NCBI GenBank assembly: GCA_937892735.1
Contig: CALBGL010000032.1
Location: forward strand, 1 to 21,996
Direction: 5' to 3'
Length of the DNA: 21,996 nt
Source: an uncultured Clostridia bacterium
Lineage (GTDB): Bacteria; Bacillota; Clostridia; Lachnospirales; Bianqueaceae
Under the pieces are notes generated by a model. That model worked only from the letters and a program-made list of their open reading frames with translations. It did no database searches and was not told the DNA's origin. The translations under genes were made by a program, and so were the position numbers. Shown here one piece after another: positions 15,006 to 21,996 of this stretch (positions within the stretch are counted from its first letter, which is position 1; every line of letters starts with the position of its first letter).

Positions 15006-16280
15006 ATGCTAACAGCCATTACTGGTATCAACTGGGGGGACGAAGGCAAGGGCCGTATGGTGGATCTTCTCTGTCAGGATTACGATGTAGTTGTCCGCTA
15101 TCAGGGCGGCAACAACGCGGGTCATACTGTCGTAAATCCCCGGGGATCATTTATTTTGAATCTCATCCCTTCCGGAATTTTTCATGAAAACGTGGTCAAC
15201 GTCATGGGGAATGGCATGGTCATCGACCTGCACCATCTGTGTGGCGAGATCGAAAATCTGCGTAAGGGCGGCATTGAAATCACGCCGAAGAATCTGAAGA
15301 TCAGTGATCGCGCGATTGTCTGCATGCCCTATCATGTGGATCAGGATTGTCTGGAGGAAACCCGCCTGGCCGATAAGAAATACGGTTCCACTCGTCGTGG
15401 AATTGCTTATGTATATGGTGACAAATATATGAAGAAAGGTGTTCGCATGGGGGATCTTCTTCATATGGATACGTTGCTTCCACGTCTTCGCGACATTGTC
15501 GAATGGAAGAATCTGACCATGGAAAAAGTGTATGGCGCGAAGCCCATCGTGTTTGAAGAGTTGGTTCATTGGCTGGATGAGTATTTCACTCCGCTCAAGG
15601 ATTTTGTCTGCGATACCAGCTTATTTCTGGATCAGGCTGCGAAAGCCGGCAAGAAGATTCTGTTTGAGGCACAGCTGGGAGCTCTCCGGGACATTGATTT
15701 CGGGATTTACCCCTATACTTCCTCTTCTTCGACTATTGCTGCCTATGCTCCGGTTGGCGCCGGCATCCCGAACCATCGTCTGGACGATGTGGTAGGGATC
15801 ATCAAAGCCTATTCCTCCTGTGTAGGAGAAGGTCCTTTTGCCTGCGAAATGTTTGGGGAAGAGGCCGAAGCCCTTCGTAAAGCCGGTGGTGAATACGGCG
15901 CTGCGACGGGACGTCCTCGCCGCGTCGGTGGTTTTGATGTCGTCGCTTCTCGTTACGGCACACGAGTCCAGGGCGCTACGATGCTGGCCCTGACGAAGCT
16001 GGATGTATTATCCTACATGGAAAAGATCCCTGTCTGCACAGCCTATGAGCTGGATGGTGAGATCATTCATGAATTCCCCTTCGGCGCCGCGCTGGACCGC
16101 GCAAAGCCGGTATATACCTATATGGAAGGATGGCACTGCGACATCGGCGCCTGCCGTAAGTCTTCCGATCTTCCGAAGGCTGCTTACGATTACATTCGTT
16201 TCATTGAAAAGTCTATGGGCTGCCCTGTCAAATATGTCTCTGTCGGAGCTGCTCGCGACGCATATCTCATAATGGAATAA
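15006..16280 (+). CDS. purA: Adenylosuccinate synthetase, divergent subtype
   Basis: Predicted 424-residue enzyme joining IMP and aspartate with GTP, the first step from IMP to AMP. Retained motifs are WGDEGKGR (GTP-binding P-loop with the catalytic Asp), GGNNAGHT, FGIYPYTSS, TGRPRRVGGFD and LTKLDVLSY. Some places differ from textbook PurA. The IMP loop usually read as GTTGRGIGPAYEDK is here GSTRRGIAYVYGDK. FEGAQGTLLDID is FEAQLGALRDID. The C-terminus is somewhat short. The ATG at 15006 is preferred, giving MLTAITGINWGDEGKGR and a ribosome binding site (AAGGA) six bases away. ATG at 15000 lies against that site, and a start at 14952 would include the attenuator T-run. First gene of purA-purC-purB. 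Confidence 0.92.
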   Translation: MLTAITGINWGDEGKGRMVDLLCQDYDVVVRYQGGNNAGHTVVNPRGSFILNLIPSGIFHENVVNVMGNGMVIDLHHLCGEIENLRKGGIEITPKNLKISDRAIVCMPYHVDQDCLEETRLADKKYGSTRRGIAYVYGDKYMKKGVRMGDLLHMDTLLPRLRDIVEWKNLTMEKVYGAKPIVFEELVHWLDEYFTPLKDFVCDTSLFLDQAAKAGKKILFEAQLGALRDIDFGIYPYTSSSSTIAAYAPVGAGIPNHRLDDVVGIIKAYSSCVGEGPFACEMFGEEAEALRKAGGEYGAATGRPRRVGGFDVVASRYGTRVQGATMLALTKLDVLSYMEKIPVCTAYELDGEIIHEFPFGAALDRAKPVYTYMEGWHCDIGACRKSSDLPKAAYDYIRFIEKSMGCPVKYVSVGAARDAYLIME

Positions 16281-16297
16281 AAAGGAGAGAATCAATC

Positions 16298-17002
16298 ATG
16301 GAAAAAAAAGAAATGCTGTATGAAGGAAAAGCAAAGAAGGTATTTGTGACTGACGATCCTGATGCTTATATCGTCGAGTATAAGGATGACGCGACAGCTT
16401 TTAACGGTCTGAAGAAGGGTACCATCACCGGCAAGGGCGTCATCAACAACCGCATGAGCAACATGATGTTTGCTATGCTGGAGAAGAAGGGTGTACCTAC
16501 CCATCTGATCGAAGAACTCTCCGATCGGGAAACCGCTGTCAAGAAAGTGGAGATTGTTCCTCTGGAAGTTATCGTGCGTAACATTGCCGCCGGCAGCTTC
16601 TCCAAGCGTTTCGGCGTGGAAGAAGGCCGTGTGCTCTCCTGCCCCACGCTGGAATTCTGTCTGAAAGATGATGCCCTGGGTGATCCTATGATCAATAATT
16701 CCCACATCCTGGCTCTGGATCTGGCGACCCCGGAGGAGCTGGAGACTATCAGCACGCTGACCATGAAGATCAACGAAGAGTTGAAGGCGTTCTTCCTGTC
16801 CATCGGCATCGAACTGGTGGATTTCAAGATTGAGTTTGGCCGCTATCATGGACAGATCATCCTGGCAGACGAGATTTCTCCGGACACCTGCCGTTTGTGG
16901 GATGTAAAGACTCATGACAAGCTGGATAAGGATCGTTTCCGCAGAGATCTGGGTGGCGTAGAAGAAGCCTATCAGGAAGTTATGCGCCGTCTGGGCCTGT
17001 AA
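16298..17002 (+). CDS. purC: SAICAR synthetase
   Basis: Predicted 234-residue phosphoribosylaminoimidazole-succinocarboxamide synthase, which joins aspartate to CAIR using ATP in de novo purine synthesis. The sequence opens KKEMLYEGKAKKVF and has GVPTHLIEEL, then the family signature VPLEVIVRNIAAGS (about 87-100) and VDFKIEFGR followed by ILADEISPDTCRLWD. Length is typical of the stand-alone bacterial enzyme. AAAGGAGAG precedes the ATG in the 17-base gap after purA. Its product is the substrate of the next gene, purB. Confidence 0.97.
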   Translation: MEKKEMLYEGKAKKVFVTDDPDAYIVEYKDDATAFNGLKKGTITGKGVINNRMSNMMFAMLEKKGVPTHLIEELSDRETAVKKVEIVPLEVIVRNIAAGSFSKRFGVEEGRVLSCPTLEFCLKDDALGDPMINNSHILALDLATPEELETISTLTMKINEELKAFFLSIGIELVDFKIEFGRYHGQIILADEISPDTCRLWDVKTHDKLDKDRFRRDLGGVEEAYQEVMRRLGL

Positions 17003-17015
17003 GAGGAGGTATCTC

Positions 17016-18449
17016 GTGGCTCACGATATTTATAACACGCCATTAGCCTCTCGCTATGCCAGCTATGAGATGCAGCATCTGTTCTCGGATGATGTAAAAT
17101 TCCGCACCTGGCGCCGTCTGTGGATTGCACTGGCGGAGGCCGAACAGGAGCTGGGACTTCCCATCACGGATGAGCAGATCGCGGAACTGAAGGCGCATCA
17201 GGATGATATCAATTATGATGTGGCGCAGGCCCGCGAGAAAGAAGTTCGGCATGATGTGATGTCTCACGTATATGCCTATGGTGTACAGTGTCCTTCCGCC
17301 AAAGGAATCATTCACCTGGGCGCGACCTCCTGTTATGTCGGCGATAACACCGATCTTATCGTCATGTATGAGGCGCTGCGTCTGGTACGCCGCAAACTGG
17401 TAGCTCTGATTCGTCATCTTTCCAAGTTTGCCGATACCTATAAGAATCTGCCCACATTGGCATTCACCCATTTTCAGCCTGCCCAGCCTACCACTGTAGG
17501 TAAGCGCGCTACCCTATGGATGCAGGATCTGTTGCTGGATCTGGAAGACATCGAACATTGTCTGGCGCACGCGAAACTGCGCGGCGCTAAGGGTACCACG
17601 GGAACCCAGGCTTCTTTCCTGGAGCTCTTTGAGGGAGATCATGAGAAGGTTCGGGCGCTGGATCGTAAGATCGCTGAGAAAATGGGATATTCCGGCGTCT
17701 ATGCCGTATCCGGCCAGACCTACTCTCGTAAGATCGATAGCCGCGTACTGAATGTATTGTCCGGCATCGCGCAGTCCGCTTCTAAGTTTTCCAGTGACAT
17801 TCGTCTTCTGCAGCATCTGAAGGAGATCGAAGAGCCCTTTGAGTCTAAGCAGATTGGTTCTTCTGCCATGGCCTATAAGAGAAACCCGATGCGCTCGGAG
17901 CGAATCGCTTCTCTCTCCCGCTATGTGATGGTGGACGCACTGAATCCGGCCATCACCGCTGCGACCCAATGGTTTGAACGTACGCTGGATGACTCCGCGA
18001 ACAAGCGTCTTTCGATTCCGGAAGCATTTCTGGCCGTTGATGCTATTCTGACGCTATACATCAATGTTTCGGATGGTCTGGTGGTCTACCCGAAGGTGAT
18101 CGAACAGCGCTTGATGAAAGAACTGCCCTTTATGGCGACCGAAAATATCATGATGGACGCGGTGAAGCGCGGCGGCGACCGTCAGGAGCTGCACGAACGC
18201 ATTCGTGTGCATTCCATGGAGGCCGGGCGCGTGATCAAGCAGGAAGGCGGAGATAATCCTCTGCTGGAACTGATCGCGCAGGATCCCATCTTCGGAACCA
18301 CACTGGAAGAACTGAAGGCACTAATTCGCCCAGAGAATTTCGTAGGACGCGCACCGCAGCAGGTCGATGATTTCCTGCGTGAGGAAGTCGCTCCGATTCT
18401 GGAAAAGTATAAGGACGACGCAGAAGTCATTGCGGAAGTCAACGTATAA
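17016..18449 (+). CDS. purB: Adenylosuccinate lyase
   Basis: Predicted 477-residue fumarase/aspartase-superfamily lyase that releases fumarate from SAICAR and from adenylosuccinate. It thus serves both neighbours in this operon. The signature SSAMAYKRNPMRSERI is present (near residues 286-301), together with HLGATSCYVGDNTDL, THFQPAQPTTVGKR and KGTTGTQASFLELF around the active site. The start is GTG at 17016, with GAGGAGG eight bases before it in the 13-base gap after purC. No hairpin terminator follows the stop; the next terminator is beyond tnpV at 18967, suggesting the original downstream sequence was replaced. Confidence 0.97.
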   Translation: MAHDIYNTPLASRYASYEMQHLFSDDVKFRTWRRLWIALAEAEQELGLPITDEQIAELKAHQDDINYDVAQAREKEVRHDVMSHVYAYGVQCPSAKGIIHLGATSCYVGDNTDLIVMYEALRLVRRKLVALIRHLSKFADTYKNLPTLAFTHFQPAQPTTVGKRATLWMQDLLLDLEDIEHCLAHAKLRGAKGTTGTQASFLELFEGDHEKVRALDRKIAEKMGYSGVYAVSGQTYSRKIDSRVLNVLSGIAQSASKFSSDIRLLQHLKEIEEPFESKQIGSSAMAYKRNPMRSERIASLSRYVMVDALNPAITAATQWFERTLDDSANKRLSIPEAFLAVDAILTLYINVSDGLVVYPKVIEQRLMKELPFMATENIMMDAVKRGGDRQELHERIRVHSMEAGRVIKQEGGDNPLLELIAQDPIFGTTLEELKALIRPENFVGRAPQQVDDFLREEVAPILEKYKDDAEVIAEVNV

Positions 18450-18586
18450 ATCCATATGATTCTAAGAAAGAGAACCGACGTGTAGGATGATAAGGTGCCG
18501 TAACGAAGGTTTTGAAAACAAGTGGTAAAGACAATCGGTACGGTATATTGCAGAAAATCTAAAACTTAAATTTGGAGGAGACTGCA

Positions 18587-18961
18587 ATGAAATCATTATT
18601 TGAACAACTCGGAGGCACTTATACCCTACAAGGCGATTACTATCTACCCGACCTTGCCCTACCAACCGAAGAAGAAACACAACCTATTGGCATATGGGAA
18701 CAGCGGCATAAACGCTATTTACAAGACCATAAGCGAGTGACTTATACAAACTTGCTTACAAGCGGAAATTTGAACGCTTATCTTGCCGATATTAACGAGC
18801 AAGCAGAAAATATGTTTTCGCGCTTGGTAAAAGAAATGGCGAAAATGCAGGGTGTAACTGAGCAATTAAAGACAAAGAACCAAATGGTGTGGGTGGGTAA
18901 AATGAACTCAATCCGCAACGCAGCTATCGAAGTGGTAAACAAGGAGATTATATTTGCATAA
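18587..18961 (+). CDS. tnpV: TnpV-family transposon-encoded protein
   Basis: Predicted 124-residue protein of the TnpV family, known from Tn4451/Tn4453-type mobilisable transposons of clostridia; its biochemical role is not established. It opens MKSLFEQLGGTYTLQGDYY-LPDL, then PIGIWEQRHKRYL, TYTNLLTSGNLNAYLADINEQAE, and LVKEMAKMQGVTEQLK before the basic end. These are the features I recognise as TnpV. The ATG at 18587 has GGAGGAG six bases away; the frame is open to a TTG at 18572, which lies before that site. A strong terminator follows at once. No tnpX, tnpY or tnpZ partner is present, so this may be a remnant or one edge of an element. Confidence 0.85.
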   Translation: MKSLFEQLGGTYTLQGDYYLPDLALPTEEETQPIGIWEQRHKRYLQDHKRVTYTNLLTSGNLNAYLADINEQAENMFSRLVKEMAKMQGVTEQLKTKNQMVWVGKMNSIRNAAIEVVNKEIIFA

Positions 18962-18966
18962 AATTA

Positions 18967-19001
18967 ATAGCCTCAGACCGTTTTGGCCTGAGGCTATTTT
19001 T
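18967..19001 (+). terminator. Strong, probably bidirectional intrinsic terminator
   Basis: A perfect 10-bp stem (ATAGCCTCAG 18967-18976 with CTGAGGCTAT 18988-18997), an 11-base loop, and a T-run to 19001 on the plus strand. On the minus strand the stem is followed by TTAATTTT, so it may also end the converging three-gene cassette. Confidence 0.93.
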
Positions 19002-19007
19002 CTGAAA

Positions 19008-19205
19008 TCAGTAAATAATGTTTCCTTCTTCATCAAGTTTATATGTATAAATAAAACCACTTATAAACTCGGACGGACCTTCCGCTCCACAATATGGACA
19101 TATAGCCGTTTCTCTATCTTTACCTCCGGGATAAGGATTGCCCGTGCTTTTGTAAGCGTATTTTTTTAAGCATTTATCACATTGTACTATAGATGTTCCT
19201 TTCAT
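19008..19205 (-). CDS. Small zinc-ribbon protein, function unknown
   Basis: Predicted 65-residue protein with two CxxC pairs (C9/C12 and C36/C39, QCDKC and CPYC) that should bind one zinc ion as a ribbon. A GNPYPGGKD loop lies between them. I do not recognise the family. The coding call rests on a strong AAAGGAGG eight bases before the ATG at 19205, the motif, and its place 27 bases after the preceding gene on the same strand. It is the last gene of the cassette, ending just before the terminator. It could be an accessory factor or a regulator; nothing here decides. Confidence 0.75.
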   Translation of the reverse strand: MKGTSIVQCDKCLKKYAYKSTGNPYPGGKDRETAICPYCGAEGPSEFISGFIYTYKLDEEGNIIY

Positions 19206-19232
19206 TACTTTGCCTCCTTTTAATAGCGTAAT

Positions 19233-20186
19233 TTAAGATGTTTTTAATCCTTCTTCAAAAGCAGTTTTGAATTTCAGTAGGCTCTTTCGTGCGATTTTCA
19301 TAGCTTCAACAGATTCTTCCGTCTTTTTGATTTTATCCTTTAATTCCTTCTTTTCTTTTCCGCTTGCCACATCTGCTTTTAGTCTTAACTCAACCAACCC
19401 TTTTTCAATATCCGTAATATTCTGAACATATTTTTCGTAAACACTATTTGAGTATTCAATATCGTGTTCATCATTAAGGAATATTTCTCTAACTGATACA
19501 AGTAACTTTGCAGACTGCATAATAGTGTTTTTCTTACCTATTAAACCTACTGCACCAACAGCACCACCTACACCAGCACCGACACCAAGTCCAAGAATAG
19601 CACCGCCGCCTACAATAGCCGCTGTACCGCCTGCCATTCCTAAACCGCCTATCGCAATCGCTCCGCCGCCAAGATAAGCTAAGCAAGCACTGGTCAGGGC
19701 TGCACCGCTAAGCCCTGCAAAATTTGAGCCAACCAAAGCAACGGCGATTGCAGGGGCTAATGCTCCTGCTGTTGCAATAGCAACAATTGCAATTACTGCG
19801 GTAACAGTTACCGATGTTAATACAGTTTTTAAAACCTCATTTAACTCACGCAATACTTTATCATAACATTTTCTAAGTCTGCTTATATAGCCTTTGGTAT
19901 AATAATCACCGCTAAAAATCAAATCAAGATAACGATCGCCAACACCTTTTTTGTAGCAATTAATGATATTTTGAAGTTCCTTATATTTTCGGCTTGGTAC
20001 ATCGTTGCCCTTTTTGTCTTTTTCAAGACTTAATGGATAGTATGGCTCAAAAAGCATAGCTTCAAGCAGTGCCAACCGAAACCAAGTATTATGTGGCTCA
20101 TTTTCTTCTACTTTTTGTATTAGTTCTTTTTCATTGTTATACCAATGAAGTTCAGCACCTTCAATTTGCAAAAAGCTCGCACTCAT
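19233..20186 (-). CDS. Uncharacterised protein with long Gly/Ala-rich membrane region
   Basis: Predicted 317-residue protein. The N-terminal 1-115 is mixed and charged. Residues about 121-217 form one long hydrophobic stretch rich in Gly and Ala (for example GGGAIAIGGLGMAGGTAAIV and GLGVGAGVGGAVGAVG) with GxxxG spacing, as in glycine-zipper membrane or pore-forming segments. The C-terminal about 255-305 is a Lys/Glu-rich coiled coil. There is no signal peptide. ATG at 20186 lies 26 bases inside the end of the preceding gene with only a weak ribosome binding site, so the two are probably translationally coupled and may form a complex. Family not recognised; membrane-acting effector, pore or bacteriocin-like function is only a possibility. 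Confidence 0.75.
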   Translation of the reverse strand: MSASFLQIEGAELHWYNNEKELIQKVEENEPHNTWFRLALLEAMLFEPYYPLSLEKDKKGNDVPSRKYKELQNIINCYKKGVGDRYLDLIFSGDYYTKGYISRLRKCYDKVLRELNEVLKTVLTSVTVTAVIAIVAIATAGALAPAIAVALVGSNFAGLSGAALTSACLAYLGGGAIAIGGLGMAGGTAAIVGGGAILGLGVGAGVGGAVGAVGLIGKKNTIMQSAKLLVSVREIFLNDEHDIEYSNSVYEKYVQNITDIEKGLVELRLKADVASGKEKKELKDKIKKTEESVEAMKIARKSLLKFKTAFEEGLKTS

Positions 20187-21591
20187 CAAGCCATTCTAGC
20201 TTTAATTGTTTTACACCATCGTTGTTAATTGGTAATTTTGTGCTTTTTATATCGTTCAGCGTTTTATAATATTCGAGATTATATAAAATCTCTGTTTGCT
20301 CAACTGTTAAGCCAAGTTTATCTATATCCATATCGTTGCCTATTCTTTCATAAATTTTTTCATCTGATTGTGAAAATGAAGACCGTTTTATATCTTCATA
20401 CATTTGCTTGACTTTTTTGACTTTTCTTGCTTTTAAGCACCAATTAACATCTTCGCCTATGGCAATAGCAAACCGTCCAACACCTACATAGTTAACAGAA
20501 ATCCAATATTTTTGAGAAATTACAGCTTCACCTATATCGAGAGTGGTAAAAACTCCAGTTGAAATTGTAAGCATTCTCGCAATCGTCGGATTGTTCAATG
20601 GCTTAACTTTTGTCCAGTCAATATACTTCATATCAGAAATTGAGCGAACATTATTTGTACGCATTTCCATTGCAAAACGGCGAAGAAAATAAAAAGTCCT
20701 TACGATACATTCATTTGCAATAACAGGAATAGCTTGTCGTCCAAGTTCAATTCCGACACCCAGTTCTCCACGCAAATCGAACTTTAATACAGTATCTTTG
20801 ATAATTGCCCCAGACTTATCATGCTTTGCAAGTAAAGTTCCGTTGAAGAGTTTTGATAAAAACACAGGCAGAGAATTATCATCAACCTTTAAATTTTTAA
20901 AGACAGGAAGTACCGATAATTCTTTTGCTAAAGCCAGTATCGGACCGGGTATTCCTGTTCCACCGCTTTTTCCAACAGAACTGCTTGATCCAGCCACATC
21001 ACTAACAAGATGGAAAAACCAAACCAGAGTGCCGAACAATATTTTTGTAGGGACATCTTTACCGATAAAAGCCTTGCTCTTTTCAGGAACATTCACAACC
21101 ATAAAACAACCGTTTACATCTGTGCCGTATGATTTTGAAGTAAATTGAGTAAGTAGCGAAAACATCAATCCCACTATCGTTGGATGATGAGCAAAATCAC
21201 GCAGATGATGTTGCAATCCGCCACCAAAATCAGGTGTGTTGCCATCACTCGGTATGGGAAATTTCTTTTCGAGGAATTTAACTGAAGACTGCAAATCATT
21301 ATCTTTACAACCAAGCATCTTGGCGGTCTTTTTAACGAATTCGTCAACTTTATCATTCGCTATATTTCGTCCTCGCTCTAAACTGAACTCTCCAACCCAA
21401 AGAATATCAAGCAAGCCGCAAAGTATTCCACTGCCAACAGATACCAAATAATCGTATTTATCCGCTTGACTTGATAGCAAATCGACTTGACAATCCAAGT
21501 CAAAAATGATTTTGTCGAAATCGTATTCATTTGAAACAACCATTTCGTTATTTGGTACAAGCTTGATTTGAAGTTGTTTTTTGTCATCCAT
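20161..21591 (-). CDS. Uncharacterised protein with several hydrophobic segments and His-rich motif
   Basis: Predicted 476-residue protein of a family I cannot name. Hydrophobic or amphipathic segments occur near residues 47-66, 138-149, 184-200 and 338-358, and one or more may be membrane-associated. A conspicuous LQHHLRDFAHHP motif (about 126-137) could bind metal. A Ser/Gly-rich loop follows (about 201-213). The gene is open to an ATG at 21630, but a TGn-extended TATAAT at 21642-21647 would put the transcript start near 21635. The ATG at 21591, with GAGGT upstream, is therefore the better start. It leads a three-gene minus-strand cassette and overlaps the next gene. Composition is AT-rich, unlike the housekeeping genes. 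Confidence 0.75.
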   Translation of the reverse strand: MDDKKQLQIKLVPNNEMVVSNEYDFDKIIFDLDCQVDLLSSQADKYDYLVSVGSGILCGLLDILWVGEFSLERGRNIANDKVDEFVKKTAKMLGCKDNDLQSSVKFLEKKFPIPSDGNTPDFGGGLQHHLRDFAHHPTIVGLMFSLLTQFTSKSYGTDVNGCFMVVNVPEKSKAFIGKDVPTKILFGTLVWFFHLVSDVAGSSSSVGKSGGTGIPGPILALAKELSVLPVFKNLKVDDNSLPVFLSKLFNGTLLAKHDKSGAIIKDTVLKFDLRGELGVGIELGRQAIPVIANECIVRTFYFLRRFAMEMRTNNVRSISDMKYIDWTKVKPLNNPTIARMLTISTGVFTTLDIGEAVISQKYWISVNYVGVGRFAIAIGEDVNWCLKARKVKKVKQMYEDIKRSSFSQSDEKIYERIGNDMDIDKLGLTVEQTEILYNLEYYKTLNDIKSTKLPINNDGVKQLKLEWLDECELFAN

Positions 21592-21641
21592 AGTAATTAT
21601 TACCTCGTGAGTTTCAATGTCTATCGACATTTGTATAGGAA

Positions 21642-21647
21642 ATTATA
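21642..21647 (-). promoter_or_regulatory. Extended -10 promoter of the three-gene cassette
   Basis: On the minus strand TGG immediately precedes a perfect TATAAT, making an extended -10 that can work with a poor -35 (none is good at 16-18 bases). It implies a start near 21635 and a leader of about 44 bases to the ATG at 21591. Confidence 0.55.
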
Positions 21648-21701
21648 CCACACTTGTTTGAATAAATCTACAGCAAATGGGCAAAATAATAGATTTTGAC
21701 C

Positions 21702-21730
21702 TTGACAAAAGATGCATTTTGCGGTAAACT
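21702..21730 (+). promoter_or_regulatory. Promoter of the right-edge RNA
   Basis: TTGACA (21702-21707), a 17-base spacer and TAAACT (21725-21730, four of six consensus bases). Predicted start near 21737. It diverges from the cassette promoter at 21642-21647. Confidence 0.6.
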
Positions 21731-21736
21731 TAAATA

Positions 21737-21985
21737 CTCTCTATGAGAGCAACAACTGAATACAAGATGTTTTGATTGAGAATGCGGTGTAAGACCGCCT
21801 AACGCCTGAGGTATGCTAAGAGAAAATACCGCCGTCTGCACTCTATGCTTTTTGGTACTGTCAGTGAGTGAACGGATGAACAAACAGTCCCGTCTTTGAA
21901 TTTCAAAGCCGTTACATAGAACATCATTTTGAAGCGAGAGTAAAGCTCCCGCCGATTTTTGATGTCTCTGTGTATCGGCTTTTTT
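21737..21985 (+). ncRNA. Candidate structured leader RNA or small RNA with terminator
   Basis: About 250 bases with no sizeable gene, lying between a promoter and an intrinsic terminator. Local hairpins are GCGGT/ACCGC (21784-21798), GGTAT/ATACC (21810-21830), ACTGT/ACAGT (21857-21888), CTTTGA/TCAAAG (21894-21908) and GCGAGAG/CTCCCGC (21934-21952). The last shares two bases with the terminator's left arm, so the two may exclude each other. Two short ORFs (21743-21775, ten residues; 21813-21899, 28 residues) lack good ribosome binding sites. It matches no riboswitch class I know. It could be an attenuated leader of a gene beyond the window or a free small RNA. Confidence 0.45.
21951..21985 (+). 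terminator. Intrinsic terminator of the right-edge RNA
   Basis: GCCGAT (21951-21956) pairs with ATCGGC (21974-21979), followed by six T (21980-21985). A second GCCGAT at 21991-21996 could pair with the same right arm. Confidence 0.7.
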
Positions 21986-21996
21986 GTTTTGCCGAT

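Larger units (their letters stand above)
18450..21996. mobile_element. Putative integrated mobile region, right end outside window
   Basis: From just after purB the base composition becomes clearly AT-richer and codon use changes (many AAA, TTT and ATA codons, in contrast to the CTG- and GAA-rich purB). The segment starts with a TnpV-type transposon gene and continues with three uncharacterised genes and a structured RNA. No integrase, terminal repeat or target duplication is visible, so the exact left junction (between 18450 and 18586) and the type of element are not defined. Confidence 0.5.

Noticed and set aside
21668..21883. 71-residue minus-strand open frame at the right edge
   Set aside because: It runs through both divergent promoters and the hairpins of the candidate RNA and has no ribosome binding site.

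Overview
The window reads as chromosomal DNA of a low-to-middle GC Firmicute of the class Clostridia, most like Lachnospiraceae. The support is a YhaM exonuclease, MutS2, a PerR with every known ligand position, strong AGGAGG-type ribosome binding sites, and intrinsic terminators throughout. Species cannot be named from the sequence alone. No rRNA, tRNA or CRISPR array was seen.

Region 1 (1-9467, all minus strand) is housekeeping. In transcription order it holds trmL, mutS2, an OmpR-type response regulator and its HAMP histidine kinase in one tight operon. After a 317-base gap come a membrane-anchored HtrA-like protease ending in a clear terminator, then yhaM with its own candidate promoter, and an rlmD/rumA-type 23S rRNA uracil methyltransferase running off the left edge. 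The kinase, regulator and HtrA order recalls WalRK-HtrC neighbourhoods.

Region 2 (9468-14801) is regulatory and metabolic. A PerR-type Fur regulator has a perfect consensus promoter overlapped by a Per/Fur-like box. It converges on a two-gene operon of an Lrp/AsnC regulator and a class I aminotransferase. A small XRE regulator shares an 11-base palindrome with the lrp promoter. An MFS transporter and a GH63-like glycosidase form a two-gene operon.

Region 3 (14802-18449, plus strand) is purA-purC-purB. Its promoter is consensus and its leader carries a terminator hairpin and a nine-residue ORF, so attenuation is plausible. PurC makes SAICAR. PurB cleaves both SAICAR and adenylosuccinate. PurA makes adenylosuccinate.

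Region 4 (about 18450 to the right edge) is an AT-rich segment of foreign character. It begins with a TnpV-family transposon gene and a strong terminator. Facing it is a minus-strand cassette of three uncharacterised genes: a 476-residue protein with hydrophobic segments and a His-rich motif, a 317-residue protein with a long Gly/Ala-rich membrane region, and a 65-residue zinc ribbon. To the right, a promoter drives an apparent 250-base structured RNA ending in a terminator. This cassette and the RNA are the best candidates for something undescribed; their function cannot be read from the sequence.
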